Assembly: GCA_947258905.1 (NCBI GenBank)
Contig: CAMYKF010000166.1
Location: forward strand, 1 to 5,328
Reading direction: 5' to 3'
Length of the DNA: 5,328 bases
Source of the DNA: an uncultured Pirellulaceae bacterium
GTDB lineage: Bacteria; Planctomycetota; Planctomycetia; Pirellulales; Pirellulaceae
The notes under the pieces are model-generated. The model saw only the letters and a list, made by a program, of their open reading frames with translations, was not told the DNA's origin and did no database searches. This document shows positions 5,177 through 5,328 of the stretch, piece after piece. The stretch's first letter is position 1; every line of letters begins with the position of its first letter. A program made the position numbers and the translations under genes.

Positions 5177-5328
5177 AGACGGTTTTGTTGGGCGTGGAGT
5201 GCTTTATCGGTGCCTGCGGAGTACAGACTATGGTATCTGTTTTTCAGCTCCGACATCCCTCGCCCGCCGCTGCGCGGACTTCGGCGAGCTTAGTCGGGCC
5301 GAGTCTGTGAATTTTTGGAATTACCCTC
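5177..5328. other. Right-edge non-coding region with overlapping GC-rich stems
   Basis: Upstream of the GTG of the membrane-protein gene. CTCGCC (5259-5264) can pair with GGCGAG (5283-5288), enclosing a smaller stem CCGC/GCGG (5267-5277). Alternatively TCGGC (5281-5285) can pair with GCCGA (5298-5302); the two outer pairings exclude each other. No gene is seen; a plus-strand gene could start beyond the edge. The stems may be a dispersed palindromic repeat. Confidence 0.4.

Overview
The window looks like ordinary-to-accessory chromosome of a GC-moderate bacterium, most plausibly a planctomycete. This rests on the sparse Shine-Dalgarno signals, loosely packed monocistronic genes, lineage-restricted proteins of unknown function and short GC-rich palindromes in intergenic DNA. 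It is an inference from style; no taxonomic marker such as rRNA is present.

Layout. Bases 1-1048 (minus) carry the start and first 349 codons of a P-loop NTPase with NACHT/STAND-like Walker motifs and an N-terminal hydrophobic, lipoprotein-like segment; it runs off the left edge. It abuts a roughly 150-base AT-rich segment and then an open plus-strand frame (to 1483) whose last ~95 codons are a clean C-terminus of the Mg-chelatase-like AAA protein YifB/ComM. The AAA and Lon-like parts are missing, so this is a truncated remnant, and the NTPase probably lies on DNA that replaced or interrupted the rest. Bases 1484-1678 hold three short perfect or near-perfect palindromes, two of them inverted copies of one 22-base unit. 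Bases 1679-2437 (minus) encode a NYN-domain putative ribonuclease joined by a basic linker to an OST-HTH/LOTUS-like RNA-binding domain. After a 327-base spacer comes a class I SAM methyltransferase-like gene (2765-3385, minus).

Bases 3386-4050 appear non-coding: a 7-bp stem-loop, a small 5-bp stem-loop, and a striking perfect 7 x 12 bp minisatellite (3809-3892) whose G-strand carries seven evenly spaced GGGG runs. A secreted, cysteine-containing small protein (4051-4473, plus) follows with a well-placed ribosome binding site. It converges, 25 bases apart, on a two-helix membrane protein (4499-5176, minus). The last 152 bases contain overlapping GC-rich stems.

The genes do not form an evident operon or pathway. 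The most interesting points are the NTPase/comM-remnant junction, the unusual N-terminus of the NTPase, and the G-rich minisatellite. No RNA gene, CRISPR array, transposase or integrase is visible.
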